From the NCBI GenBank assembly GCA_900544985.1, contig UQXK01000051.1, positions 1 through 11,443 of the forward strand: DNA of 11,443 bases, given 5' to 3'. The notes beneath the pieces are model-generated. The model searched no databases, was not told the origin of the DNA, and saw nothing but the letters and a program-made list of their open reading frames with translations. This DNA is from an uncultured Eubacteriales bacterium. Its GTDB lineage: Bacteria; Bacillota; Clostridia; Oscillospirales; CAG-272. Position numbers and translations under genes: made by a program. How positions within the stretch are numbered: the first letter of the stretch is position 1; each line of letters opens with the position of its first letter. Below are positions 6,309-11,443 of the stretch, piece after piece.

Positions 6309-6337
6309 AGTATACCACCGCAAAACGCTTTTGTCAA
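6309..6337 (-). promoter_or_regulatory. Sigma-A type promoter for infC-rpmI-rplT
   Basis: On the minus strand TTGACA (6337-6332) is followed after exactly 17 nt by TATACT (6314-6309). This is near-perfect consensus, as expected for a ribosomal protein operon. The expected transcription start is near 6302. The -35 lies only 16 nt past the stop codon of the small membrane protein gene, which has no visible terminator of its own. Confidence 0.88.
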
Positions 6338-6353
6338 TAGCATATTGAAAAAA

Positions 6354-6653
6354 TTATTTTCCCGTTTCGTTTTCTTTCTTCGGCACTTCTTTTTCCGTGC
6401 TTGCTTCCTCTTTTTTATCGGAGTTTTTCGGCTTTTCGAAAAAGCTCATAACAAAACCGACAATAAATATTATCAACGCTATTGCAGCGCCGTACAAGGA
6501 GATATAAATACCGGGTTTTAAAAACACACGCGCAAAATTCGCGGAATATTTAAAGTTTTCAATTATTAAAGACGTTGAGGAAGAAATCACACCCGTAAAG
6601 ATGAGAATGAAAAAAGAAAGAACCATCAAGCGTATCGAATGAAATTTTTTCAT
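6354..6653 (-). CDS. Small two-helix membrane protein, function unknown
   Basis: I do not recognise this 99-residue protein. It begins MKKFHSIRL. It has two hydrophobic segments, about residues 9-31 and 50-72, and a charged, probably disordered C-terminal tail rich in Lys and Glu (about 73-99). Both ends are probably cytoplasmic, forming a helical hairpin. The start is set by GGGGGA 7 nt before the ATG at 6653. An upstream in-frame ATG (6728) would lie almost at the predicted transcription start and has no ribosome binding site. The gene has its own consensus promoter and a 5' leader of about 77 nt containing an imperfect hairpin. It lies between upp and infC; nothing in the neighbours tells its job. 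Low complexity in the tail would make homology searches weak. Confidence 0.8.
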   Translation of the reverse strand: MKKFHSIRLMVLSFFILIFTGVISSSTSLIIENFKYSANFARVFLKPGIYISLYGAAIALIIFIVGFVMSFFEKPKNSDKKEEASTEKEVPKKENETGK

Positions 6654-6684
6654 GAATATATCCCCCTTAATTCTTAAAATGTAT

Positions 6685-6720
6685 TGCAAAAGATGTAACT
6701 CAAAGTTATGTATTTTTGCA
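6685..6720 (-). promoter_or_regulatory. Hairpin in the 5' leader of the small membrane protein gene
   Basis: The 36-nt stretch is nearly self-complementary. TGCAAAA at one end pairs with TTTTGCA at the other, and TAACT pairs with AGTTA around a TTG loop, with a few mismatches between. There is no U-tract after it on the minus strand, so it is not a terminator. It starts about 10 nt after the predicted transcription start and ends 31 nt before the ATG. It could stabilise the mRNA or bind a regulator, but that is inference. Confidence 0.5.
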
Positions 6721-6737
6721 TCTGCCATGACATACAT

Positions 6738-6766
6738 ATTTTAACACATTTCGAATTATTTGTCAA
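6738..6766 (-). promoter_or_regulatory. Sigma-A type promoter for the small membrane protein gene
   Basis: On the minus strand TTGACA (6766-6761) is followed after exactly 17 nt by TAAAAT (6743-6738). The expected transcription start is near 6731. The short stretch between here and the upp terminator (6767-6835) holds no gene or clear structure. Confidence 0.8.
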
Positions 6767-6835
6767 TATAAGTTAATAAAACCGAAAAATCGGCAGAGTC
6801 AAATGTGTAAAATCAACAATCAAAACTCTTATAAA

Positions 6836-6880
6836 GAAAACAAAACAGGAACTGCACTTCCGAACAGTTCCTGCCTTTTT
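6836..6880 (-). terminator. Intrinsic terminator after upp
   Basis: On the minus strand CAGGAACTG (6873-6865) pairs with CAGTTCCTG (6854-6846), a perfect 9-bp stem around a 10-nt loop. It is followed by the T-rich TTTTGTTTTCTTT. It begins about 14 nt after the upp stop. An A/T run on the other side could let it work in both directions. Confidence 0.88.
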
Positions 6881-6887
6881 TCTTATT

Positions 6888-7520
6888 TTATTTTGTTCCG
6901 AAAATTCTGTCTCCGGCGTCTCCGAGTCCCGGAATGATATACGCGTTCTCGTTGAGCTTTTCATCGAGAGCCGCAACGTATATATCGACATCAGGGTGTG
7001 CTTCCTGTACTGCTTTAACACCTTCGGGCGCTGCAACAAGATTCATAAGTCTTATATTGCGGCAACCGTACTTTTCTTTGAGCATCGTTATCGCGTCAAC
7101 GGCAGAACCGCCTGTTGCAAGCATGGGGTCGACGACTATAACGATTCTCTCCTCTATGTCGCACGGCATTTTGCTGTAATACTCTACGGGTTTATGCGTT
7201 ACGGGGTCACGGTAAAGTCCTATATGACCGACCTTTGCAACGGGAACAAGCTCCAAAAGACCGTCCACCATTCCCAGACCTGCGCGGAGTATCGGCACTA
7301 CGGCAAGCTTTTTACCCGAAATTATCTTTGTTTTCATAGGACATATAGGGGTTTCGATCTCGATTTCTTCGAGGGGAAGATCGCGCGTTATCTCATATCC
7401 CATGAGCATTGCAATCTCGTTTAAAAGCTCGCGGAAATCCTTAGAGCCCGTCTCTTTTTTTCTCATGTAAGAGAGCTTATGCTGTATAAGCGGATGATCG
7501 ATTATATGAAGCTGTCCCAT
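6888..7520 (-). CDS. upp: Uracil phosphoribosyltransferase
   Basis: This cytosolic pyrimidine salvage enzyme converts uracil and PRPP to UMP and pyrophosphate. The 210-residue protein has the normal length and starts MGQLHIIDHPLIQHKLSYMR. It has the PILRAGLGM segment (76-84, Arg79), the PRPP-binding loop IVVDPMLATGGS (128-139) and the C-terminal uracil-binding segment YIIPGLGDAGDRIFGTK (194-210). AGGAG lies 5 nt before the ATG. It stands alone, with its own promoter and terminator. The 5' leader has a small GC-rich hairpin at 7539-7555 (7 bp, triloop) just upstream of the ribosome binding site. It has no T-run, and I see no PyrR-type attenuator. Confidence 0.98.
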   Translation of the reverse strand: MGQLHIIDHPLIQHKLSYMRKKETGSKDFRELLNEIAMLMGYEITRDLPLEEIEIETPICPMKTKIISGKKLAVVPILRAGLGMVDGLLELVPVAKVGHIGLYRDPVTHKPVEYYSKMPCDIEERIVIVVDPMLATGGSAVDAITMLKEKYGCRNIRLMNLVAAPEGVKAVQEAHPDVDIYVAALDEKLNENAYIIPGLGDAGDRIFGTK

Positions 7521-7570
7521 TTTTTCTCCTGTTTGCTTCGGCAGCTTTGCCGCCGTTTATTTTCATTTAT

Positions 7571-7600
7571 ATTATAAACCGCAAATATACGTTTTTGCAA
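7571..7600 (-). promoter_or_regulatory. Probable promoter for upp
   Basis: On the minus strand TTGCAA (7600-7595) is followed after 18 nt by a perfect TATAAT (7576-7571). A second, weaker pair, TTGACT with TATATT, also spaced 18 nt, lies about 15 nt further upstream, so the exact start is uncertain. Confidence 0.6.
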
Positions 7601-7632
7601 TACCAAAAGTCAAAACAATATAAAATTATGTT

Positions 7633-8604
7633 CTATTTTGTCTTGTAAAGGCAATCCGAAAACGGAAAATCGTCCGTTTTCCTCACAAATTCCCTTCCCG
7701 TAAGATAATCGAGAAAAGACGGCTCGTCGGGCAAAAACACAAGCTTGTACGAATAAAGCTCCTGACTTGAAAATCCGAGCTTGCGGTCGTCGCGGTTCAC
7801 CGCGTACTTTCCGTCGCCCACGAGCGGATGTCCCGCGTGAGAAAACTGCGCGCGTATCTGATGCGTCCTTCCCGTGACAAGGCGCGCTTCGAGTATATCC
7901 CCGAGCTCCCCGCGCCCTACGACTTTGTATTCCGTAACTACGCTTTTCGCATTGTGTTTTCCGCGCGGCAAAGTATCGAAAACCTCAACTTTATTGTTTT
8001 TTGCGTCCTTTACGATATAACCCGAAAGTTTTCCGCTGCTTTTTTCCATCCTGCCGTGGACCGCAAGAAGATAATATTTTTCCACTGCTCTGCGCTTTAT
8101 CTTATCGTTCATAACGCGCAGCGTCTTCGCGTTTTTCGCGGCGATGACGATACCTGCGGTGTTTCTGTCTATTCTGTTGCAGAGCGCGGGAGCAAAAGAG
8201 GCTTCGTTTTCGGGAATATATTCTCCTTTTCGGAAAAGATACGATTTCACCTGTTCTATAAGTGTGTTCTGTTCCCCGCTCTCGTCGCTGTGGCAGAGAA
8301 GTCCGGACGGTTTATCGCAAAGCAGAATATTCTCGTCCTCATATATCACGCCGAAAACGGGATTTATCTTTTTGAAAAAATCGTCTTTCGGCTTTGCTTC
8401 GAGAAATTCCTCTTTTATAAATAATTCCACCGTGTCCCCCACGGAAAGTATCTGCCCTATTTCAGCGCGTTTGCGGTTGACTTTTATTTTCTTTGTTCTG
8501 ATATATTTATACATCATGGATTTCGGCAGTAGAGGAAGTGAGGACGTCAAAAATTTATCAAGGCGCCTGCCGGCGTCGTTTTCTTTGATTTCAAAAATCT
8601 TCAT
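7633..8604 (-). CDS. RluA-family pseudouridine synthase
   Basis: This enzyme should isomerise specific uridines in rRNA or tRNA to pseudouridine; the target is not deducible here. The 323-residue protein has an N-terminal S4 RNA-binding domain (about 13-75, RRLDKFL and KIKVNRKRAEIGQILSVGD). The RluA catalytic domain has Asp146 in NRIDRNTAG, where the more usual form is HRLDxxTSG, and the family segment TGRTHQIRAQFSHAGHPLVGD near the C-terminal third. Its ATG overlaps the mtaB stop in ATGA, and its SD GGAGG lies inside the last codons of mtaB. The two are therefore expected to be co-transcribed and translationally coupled. No clear hairpin terminator follows; the upp promoter begins 32 nt past the stop. 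Confidence 0.95.
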   Translation of the reverse strand: MKIFEIKENDAGRRLDKFLTSSLPLLPKSMMYKYIRTKKIKVNRKRAEIGQILSVGDTVELFIKEEFLEAKPKDDFFKKINPVFGVIYEDENILLCDKPSGLLCHSDESGEQNTLIEQVKSYLFRKGEYIPENEASFAPALCNRIDRNTAGIVIAAKNAKTLRVMNDKIKRRAVEKYYLLAVHGRMEKSSGKLSGYIVKDAKNNKVEVFDTLPRGKHNAKSVVTEYKVVGRGELGDILEARLVTGRTHQIRAQFSHAGHPLVGDGKYAVNRDDRKLGFSSQELYSYKLVFLPDEPSFLDYLTGREFVRKTDDFPFSDCLYKTK

Positions 8605-9923
8605 ATTTTTTCCTCCGCGACTTCTCCCGTAGCCATTCCGTCTTCATACCCCGTAAGCTTCACGTTCACTGTCTTCCCGCATAGATCTTCATTGCTCATA
8701 ACCTTTACTTCTATCATATTCGGGGTATGTCCCATATAAAAACCGTTTTCATGTGTTTCAAAGAGCACGGGATATATTTTTCCCGAAAAAGCTCTTATGA
8801 CTTCCTCTTTCATAATTACATCGAGGTCTATAAGTTTTCTTGCCCTTTCGTTTTTTATCTCCTCGGAAAGCTGATTATCCATTTCCGCCGCGGGAGTCCC
8901 GTCTCTTTTTGAAAAAGGAAAGACGTGCATATGAAGAAAATGTATATGCTTTGCGATATCGTAAGTCAGAGCAAAATCCTCTTCCGTTTCGCCGGGAAAT
9001 CCCGTTATTATGTCGCAGGTGAACGTCGCATCGGGCATTTTCGCCTTTATATAGTCGGTGTTTTTTATAACGCTTTCCCTGTTGTACTTGCGTTTCATTA
9101 AGGCAAGAATAGCGTTGCTGCCGCTTTGAAGAGAAAGATGAAAGCTCGGCATGAATTTTTTGTTTTCCGAAAGCATATCCACAAAGTCCGCGCGAAGGAT
9201 CGACGGTTCGAGAGAGCTTAATCTTATGCGTTCTATCTCCGTTTTCTCGGAAATATCGCGCACAAGGTCCGAAAGTTTATATCCGTCGGAAAAATCACGT
9301 CCGTAAGACGCCACCTCAACGCCCGTGAGAACTACCTCTTTATATCCCGACAGCACAAGGTCGTTTATCTCGTTTATAACATCGGAAGCGGTGCGGGAAA
9401 CGACATTTCCGCGCGCTTTCTTTATTATGCAGTATGTGCAGTGATTGTCGCATCCGTCCTCTATTTTCACATATGCGCGGGTGCGGTCGGAGCGCGTTAT
9501 GTTCATCTTTTCGATAGGAGCGCGCTCTACGTCTTCTATCTTGACGTTATGTTCGATTTTCCCGTTTTCAATAAGGCTCTTTGCCGCCTCTATCACAGAA
9601 AGTTTATTTCTGTTTCCGCAGACATAATCAACGCCTTGTATCTTCTCTATGATGTCGGCGTGCACCTGGGAGGCGCACCCCATGACGATAACAAAGGCAT
9701 CGGGATTTTCGCTCTTTGCGCGGCGTATCATCTTTCTGCTCTTTTTTTCGCTCTCGGCGGTGACGGCGCAGGTATTGATTATATAGACATCGCACTTTTC
9801 GGAAAACGGCAAAACTATAAAGCCTTCTTCCGAAAGCTTTTCCTCTACCGCCGTAGATTCATAATAATTCAGTCTGCAACCGAGCGTGCAAATTCCCGCC
9901 GTGGGAGAGTTTTTTTCAGACAT
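8601..9923 (-). CDS. mtaB: tRNA threonylcarbamoyladenosine methylthiotransferase MtaB
   Basis: This radical SAM enzyme inserts a methylthio group into t6A at position 37 of ANN-decoding tRNAs. The 440-residue protein has the N-terminal MTTase domain with three cluster cysteines (Cys16 in TLGCRLNYYES, Cys52 in NTCAVT, Cys83 in MGCASQ). The radical SAM motif CDNHCTYC has Cys158, 162 and 165. A C-terminal TRAM domain covers about 375-440. The TLGCRLNYYES form and overall layout point to MtaB over MiaB, which acts on i6A. I start at the ATG at 9923, preceded by GGCGGAAGG. A TTG seven codons upstream (9944) is in frame, but its extra codons are the ribosome binding site itself. The stop overlaps the next gene by 4 nt (ATGA). 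Confidence 0.94.
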   Translation of the reverse strand: MSEKNSPTAGICTLGCRLNYYESTAVEEKLSEEGFIVLPFSEKCDVYIINTCAVTAESEKKSRKMIRRAKSENPDAFVIVMGCASQVHADIIEKIQGVDYVCGNRNKLSVIEAAKSLIENGKIEHNVKIEDVERAPIEKMNITRSDRTRAYVKIEDGCDNHCTYCIIKKARGNVVSRTASDVINEINDLVLSGYKEVVLTGVEVASYGRDFSDGYKLSDLVRDISEKTEIERIRLSSLEPSILRADFVDMLSENKKFMPSFHLSLQSGSNAILALMKRKYNRESVIKNTDYIKAKMPDATFTCDIITGFPGETEEDFALTYDIAKHIHFLHMHVFPFSKRDGTPAAEMDNQLSEEIKNERARKLIDLDVIMKEEVIRAFSGKIYPVLFETHENGFYMGHTPNMIEVKVMSNEDLCGKTVNVKLTGYEDGMATGEVAEEKI

Positions 9924-9948
9924 AAGCCTTCCGCCTTTTCGCAAATAA

Positions 9949-10055
9949 AAAATGAGATGATTTCCGCCGAAAGAACGCCGAAAAAGGACACATATCCAAA
10001 ACGTTCTATGGCGGGCGGCGGAGCAAAACGTCCGCCGCCTTTATCATCTCATTTT
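9949..10055 (-). other. Structured intergenic element between dacF and mtaB
   Basis: Perfect 13-bp outer arms AAAATGAGATGAT (9949-9961) and ATCATCTCATTTT (10043-10055) enclose two more stems. One is the GC-rich hairpin GGCGGCGGA (10014-10022) with TCCGCCGCC (10031-10039). The other pairs CCGCC (9964-9968) with GGCGG (10010-10014) and AGAACG (9972-9977) with CGTTCT (10002-10007). Read on the minus strand the outer stem is followed by TTATTT, so the whole may be an elaborate dacF terminator. It could also be an mtaB leader structure. Function not established. Confidence 0.55.
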
Positions 10056-10079
10056 AACACATTTATTATTTTATTGCAA
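10051..10079 (-). promoter_or_regulatory. Candidate promoter for mtaB and the pseudouridine synthase gene
   Basis: On the minus strand TTGCAA (10079-10074) is followed after 17 nt by TAAAAT (10056-10051), 18 nt past the dacF stop. The -10 overlaps one outer arm of the structured element. Transcription starting about 7 nt later would therefore leave most of that arm out of the RNA. Confidence 0.45.
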
Positions 10080-10096
10080 TAAATCGGAAATTTATT

Positions 10097-11239
10097 TTAA
10101 GAAGCGCAGACAAGTCTTTTGAGTATGCGGGGAAGAAGCGTGAAAAAGCTTATCTTATCCACATCTTCCGCCGCAACTATATCAGTCGTACCTATGACCG
10201 TTTCCCCGTTTTTATATGTTATCGTGCCTATTTTATCGCCGGTCTTTATGGGAGCAGGTACGCTTTCGGGAATATCAGTAACCGCTTCTATCTTGGAAAG
10301 CGCAGATTTTTCGATAAGAGACGAGAAATCGTTATGCTTCAACGCAATATCGTTTTTTATGCCTCCCGTGACCTTTATATTGTCAACAGCGCCGTCTGTA
10401 TCCGAGTATATGGCATAGTTTGCAAAACCGAAATCGAGAAGCTTTGCCGCAAGAGCATTTCTGTCATCTCTCGTAGGACTGCCCATAATAACGGCAATAA
10501 GAGAAAGACCGTCGCGTTTTGCGGTGGCGCTTATACAGAATTTCGCTTTTGCGGTAGAGCCTGTTTTCAGTCCCGTACAGCCTTTATATGTACGCAATAA
10601 CCTGTTTGTATTCGAAAGGCCGAACGTTCCGTTTCTTACTGTATCCATCCATATCGTCGTATAATCGAATATCTTTTCGTGTTTCATGAGCTCCCTGCTC
10701 ATTATGGCGATATCGCGCGCAGAGGTCACATGATTTTCGGAAGTATCGTCAAGTCCGTTCGTGTTTTCAAAATTCGTACTGTTCATGCCGAGCTCTTTTG
10801 CTCTTTTATTCATTGCCGCAACAAAAGCGCTTTCGCTTCCGCTGACATATTCCGCAAGAGACGCCGCGGCGTCGTTAGCAGAGCTTACGACAACGCTCTT
10901 TATAAGCTCGTCGACGCTCATCTGCTCTCCCGGTTCAAGATAGATCTGCGATCCGCCCATAGACGCCGCGTGCTCGCTTGTGCTCACCATGTCGGAAAGC
11001 TTGATAACGCCGTTATCAAGCGCTTCGAAAACGAGAAGAAGCGTCATTACCTTTGTGACCGACGCAGGAGGAAGCGCGTCGTCCGCATTGTATTCAAAAA
11101 GTATCTTTCCCGTATTGGCGTCCATAAGCACGGCGCTTTTCGCATTCACTTCCTCGGAAAAATCGGCGGCAAAGGCGTGTATACCGAGCGCCGAAAGTAA
11201 TATCACCAAAATCAAAATAACAGCTATGATTTTTTTCAT
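10097..11239 (-). CDS. D-alanyl-D-alanine carboxypeptidase (DacF/PBP5 type)
   Basis: This exported serine peptidase removes the terminal D-Ala from peptidoglycan stem pentapeptides. The 380-residue protein begins with a signal peptide (MKK, hydrophobic core about 4-20, likely cleavage after AFA near residue 24). The penicillin-binding motifs are SxxK (Ser60-Lys63 in PPASVTKVMT), SxN (Ser120-Asn122 in SSANDAA) and KTG (Lys225-Gly227 in GLKTGSTAKA). A PBP5_C-like beta domain follows (about 275-360). The last residues, FFTLLPRILKRLVCAS, look like the amphipathic helix that anchors such enzymes to the outer face of the membrane. GGGGAG precedes the ATG by about 10 nt. Clostridial and Bacillus relatives include DacF, DacB and DacA; I cannot choose between them with certainty. 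No convincing promoter is visible upstream. Confidence 0.95.
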   Translation of the reverse strand: MKKIIAVILILVILLSALGIHAFAADFSEEVNAKSAVLMDANTGKILFEYNADDALPPASVTKVMTLLLVFEALDNGVIKLSDMVSTSEHAASMGGSQIYLEPGEQMSVDELIKSVVVSSANDAAASLAEYVSGSESAFVAAMNKRAKELGMNSTNFENTNGLDDTSENHVTSARDIAIMSRELMKHEKIFDYTTIWMDTVRNGTFGLSNTNRLLRTYKGCTGLKTGSTAKAKFCISATAKRDGLSLIAVIMGSPTRDDRNALAAKLLDFGFANYAIYSDTDGAVDNIKVTGGIKNDIALKHNDFSSLIEKSALSKIEAVTDIPESVPAPIKTGDKIGTITYKNGETVIGTTDIVAAEDVDKISFFTLLPRILKRLVCAS

Positions 11240-11324
11240 TGTTGTAATCTCCCCGAATAAAACTTTACAATAAAAATATATTTTCGTTTTTTCCGATTTA
11301 TTACAAAATTTCTGTCATTTTCTC

Positions 11325-11443
11325 CTTACCTTTCTTGAAAGAAAGGTAAGCCAAAGAACTTCGCACCAAATCCACCTCTTTATTTTTTGCGAAGCTTTTG
11401 GGATTCCAAAGGACTTTTCACGAAAAGTCCTTTGTGTCGGGGT
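11325..11443. repeat. Dispersed palindromic intergenic repeat, right-edge copy (partial)
   Basis: The copy opens with a perfect inverted repeat, CTTACCTTTCTT (11325-11336) and AAGAAAGGTAAG (11339-11350). Shared blocks CCAAAGAACTTCGCACC and GCGAAGCTTTTG follow. A perfect 13-bp stem then pairs CAAAGGACTTTTC with GAAAAGTCCTTTG around AC (11407-11434), followed by GTGTCGGGGT at the window edge. It lacks the second hairpin and part of the middle of the copy at 3801-4014. It lies upstream of the carboxypeptidase gene. Confidence 0.85.

Noticed and set aside
6118..6318. Minus-strand frame of 66 codons across the infC leader
   Set aside because: Its GTG start is upstream of the -10 box of the infC promoter, so it would not be in that transcript, and it reads through the terminator hairpin. 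It has no SD and no homology that I recognise.
6654..6737. Longer N-terminus for the small membrane protein (starts at 6737 or 6728)
   Set aside because: One ATG is in the promoter spacer/-10 zone and the other is at the transcription start without an SD. The ATG at 6653 has GGGGGA at ideal spacing and gives a sensible membrane protein start.
7539..7555. Hairpin in the upp leader as a terminator or PyrR attenuator
   Set aside because: The stem is short (7 bp with a G-U pair) and has no T-run after it, and no alternative pairing or PyrR-type binding loop is visible.
9924..9944. TTG start seven codons upstream for mtaB
   Set aside because: The extra codons are the purine-rich ribosome binding site of the ATG at 9923, and the added residues are not family-like.
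1..11443. CRISPR array, prophage, insertion sequence or defence system
   Set aside because: No regularly spaced direct repeats, transposase, integrase, Cas, nuclease or toxin-antitoxin frames are visible; the three palindromic repeats are thousands of bases apart.

Overview
This window looks like ordinary housekeeping chromosome from a member of the Bacillota, most probably class Clostridia, and perhaps from a metagenome contig. The signs are the infC-rpmI-rplT operon followed by a SpoU-type methyltransferase, the dprA-topA pair, a DacF-like D,D-carboxypeptidase, AT-rich spacers, strong GGAGG-type ribosome binding sites and textbook TTGACA/TATAAT promoters. All ten genes I accept lie on the minus strand, so the region is transcribed from high to low coordinates. 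I see no tRNA, rRNA, CRISPR array, transposase or phage gene.

In transcription order (right to left) the layout is as follows. A copy of a dispersed palindromic repeat runs off the right edge. Next come a secreted D-alanyl-D-alanine carboxypeptidase (dacF-like) and a compact, highly structured 107-nt intergenic element. The two-gene unit mtaB and RluA-family pseudouridine synthase follows, joined by an ATGA overlap. After it are upp with its own promoter and terminator, then a small two-helix membrane protein behind a consensus promoter. The translation operon infC-rpmI-rplT has a 5' leader with the form of a terminator/antiterminator attenuator. It is followed by a TrmH/SpoU RNA methyltransferase, a second and longer copy of the repeat, dprA, and topA, which has its own promoter and a ribosome binding site folded into a hairpin. 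A bidirectional terminator and a third repeat copy form the left edge.

Most genes serve RNA and translation: IF3, bL35, bL20, a tRNA methylthiotransferase, a pseudouridine synthase and a 2'-O-methyltransferase. The others are DNA topology and DNA uptake or recombination (topA, dprA), pyrimidine salvage (upp) and cell wall trimming (dacF).

No clearly new protein system is visible. The interest is in non-coding structure: a modular intergenic repeat with compensatory stem changes between copies, the infC leader, the folded topA start region with a possible nine-codon upstream frame, and the structured element between dacF and mtaB. Both window ends fall in copies of the repeat, at the same point of its core palindrome. 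This suggests that the ends are assembly breaks.
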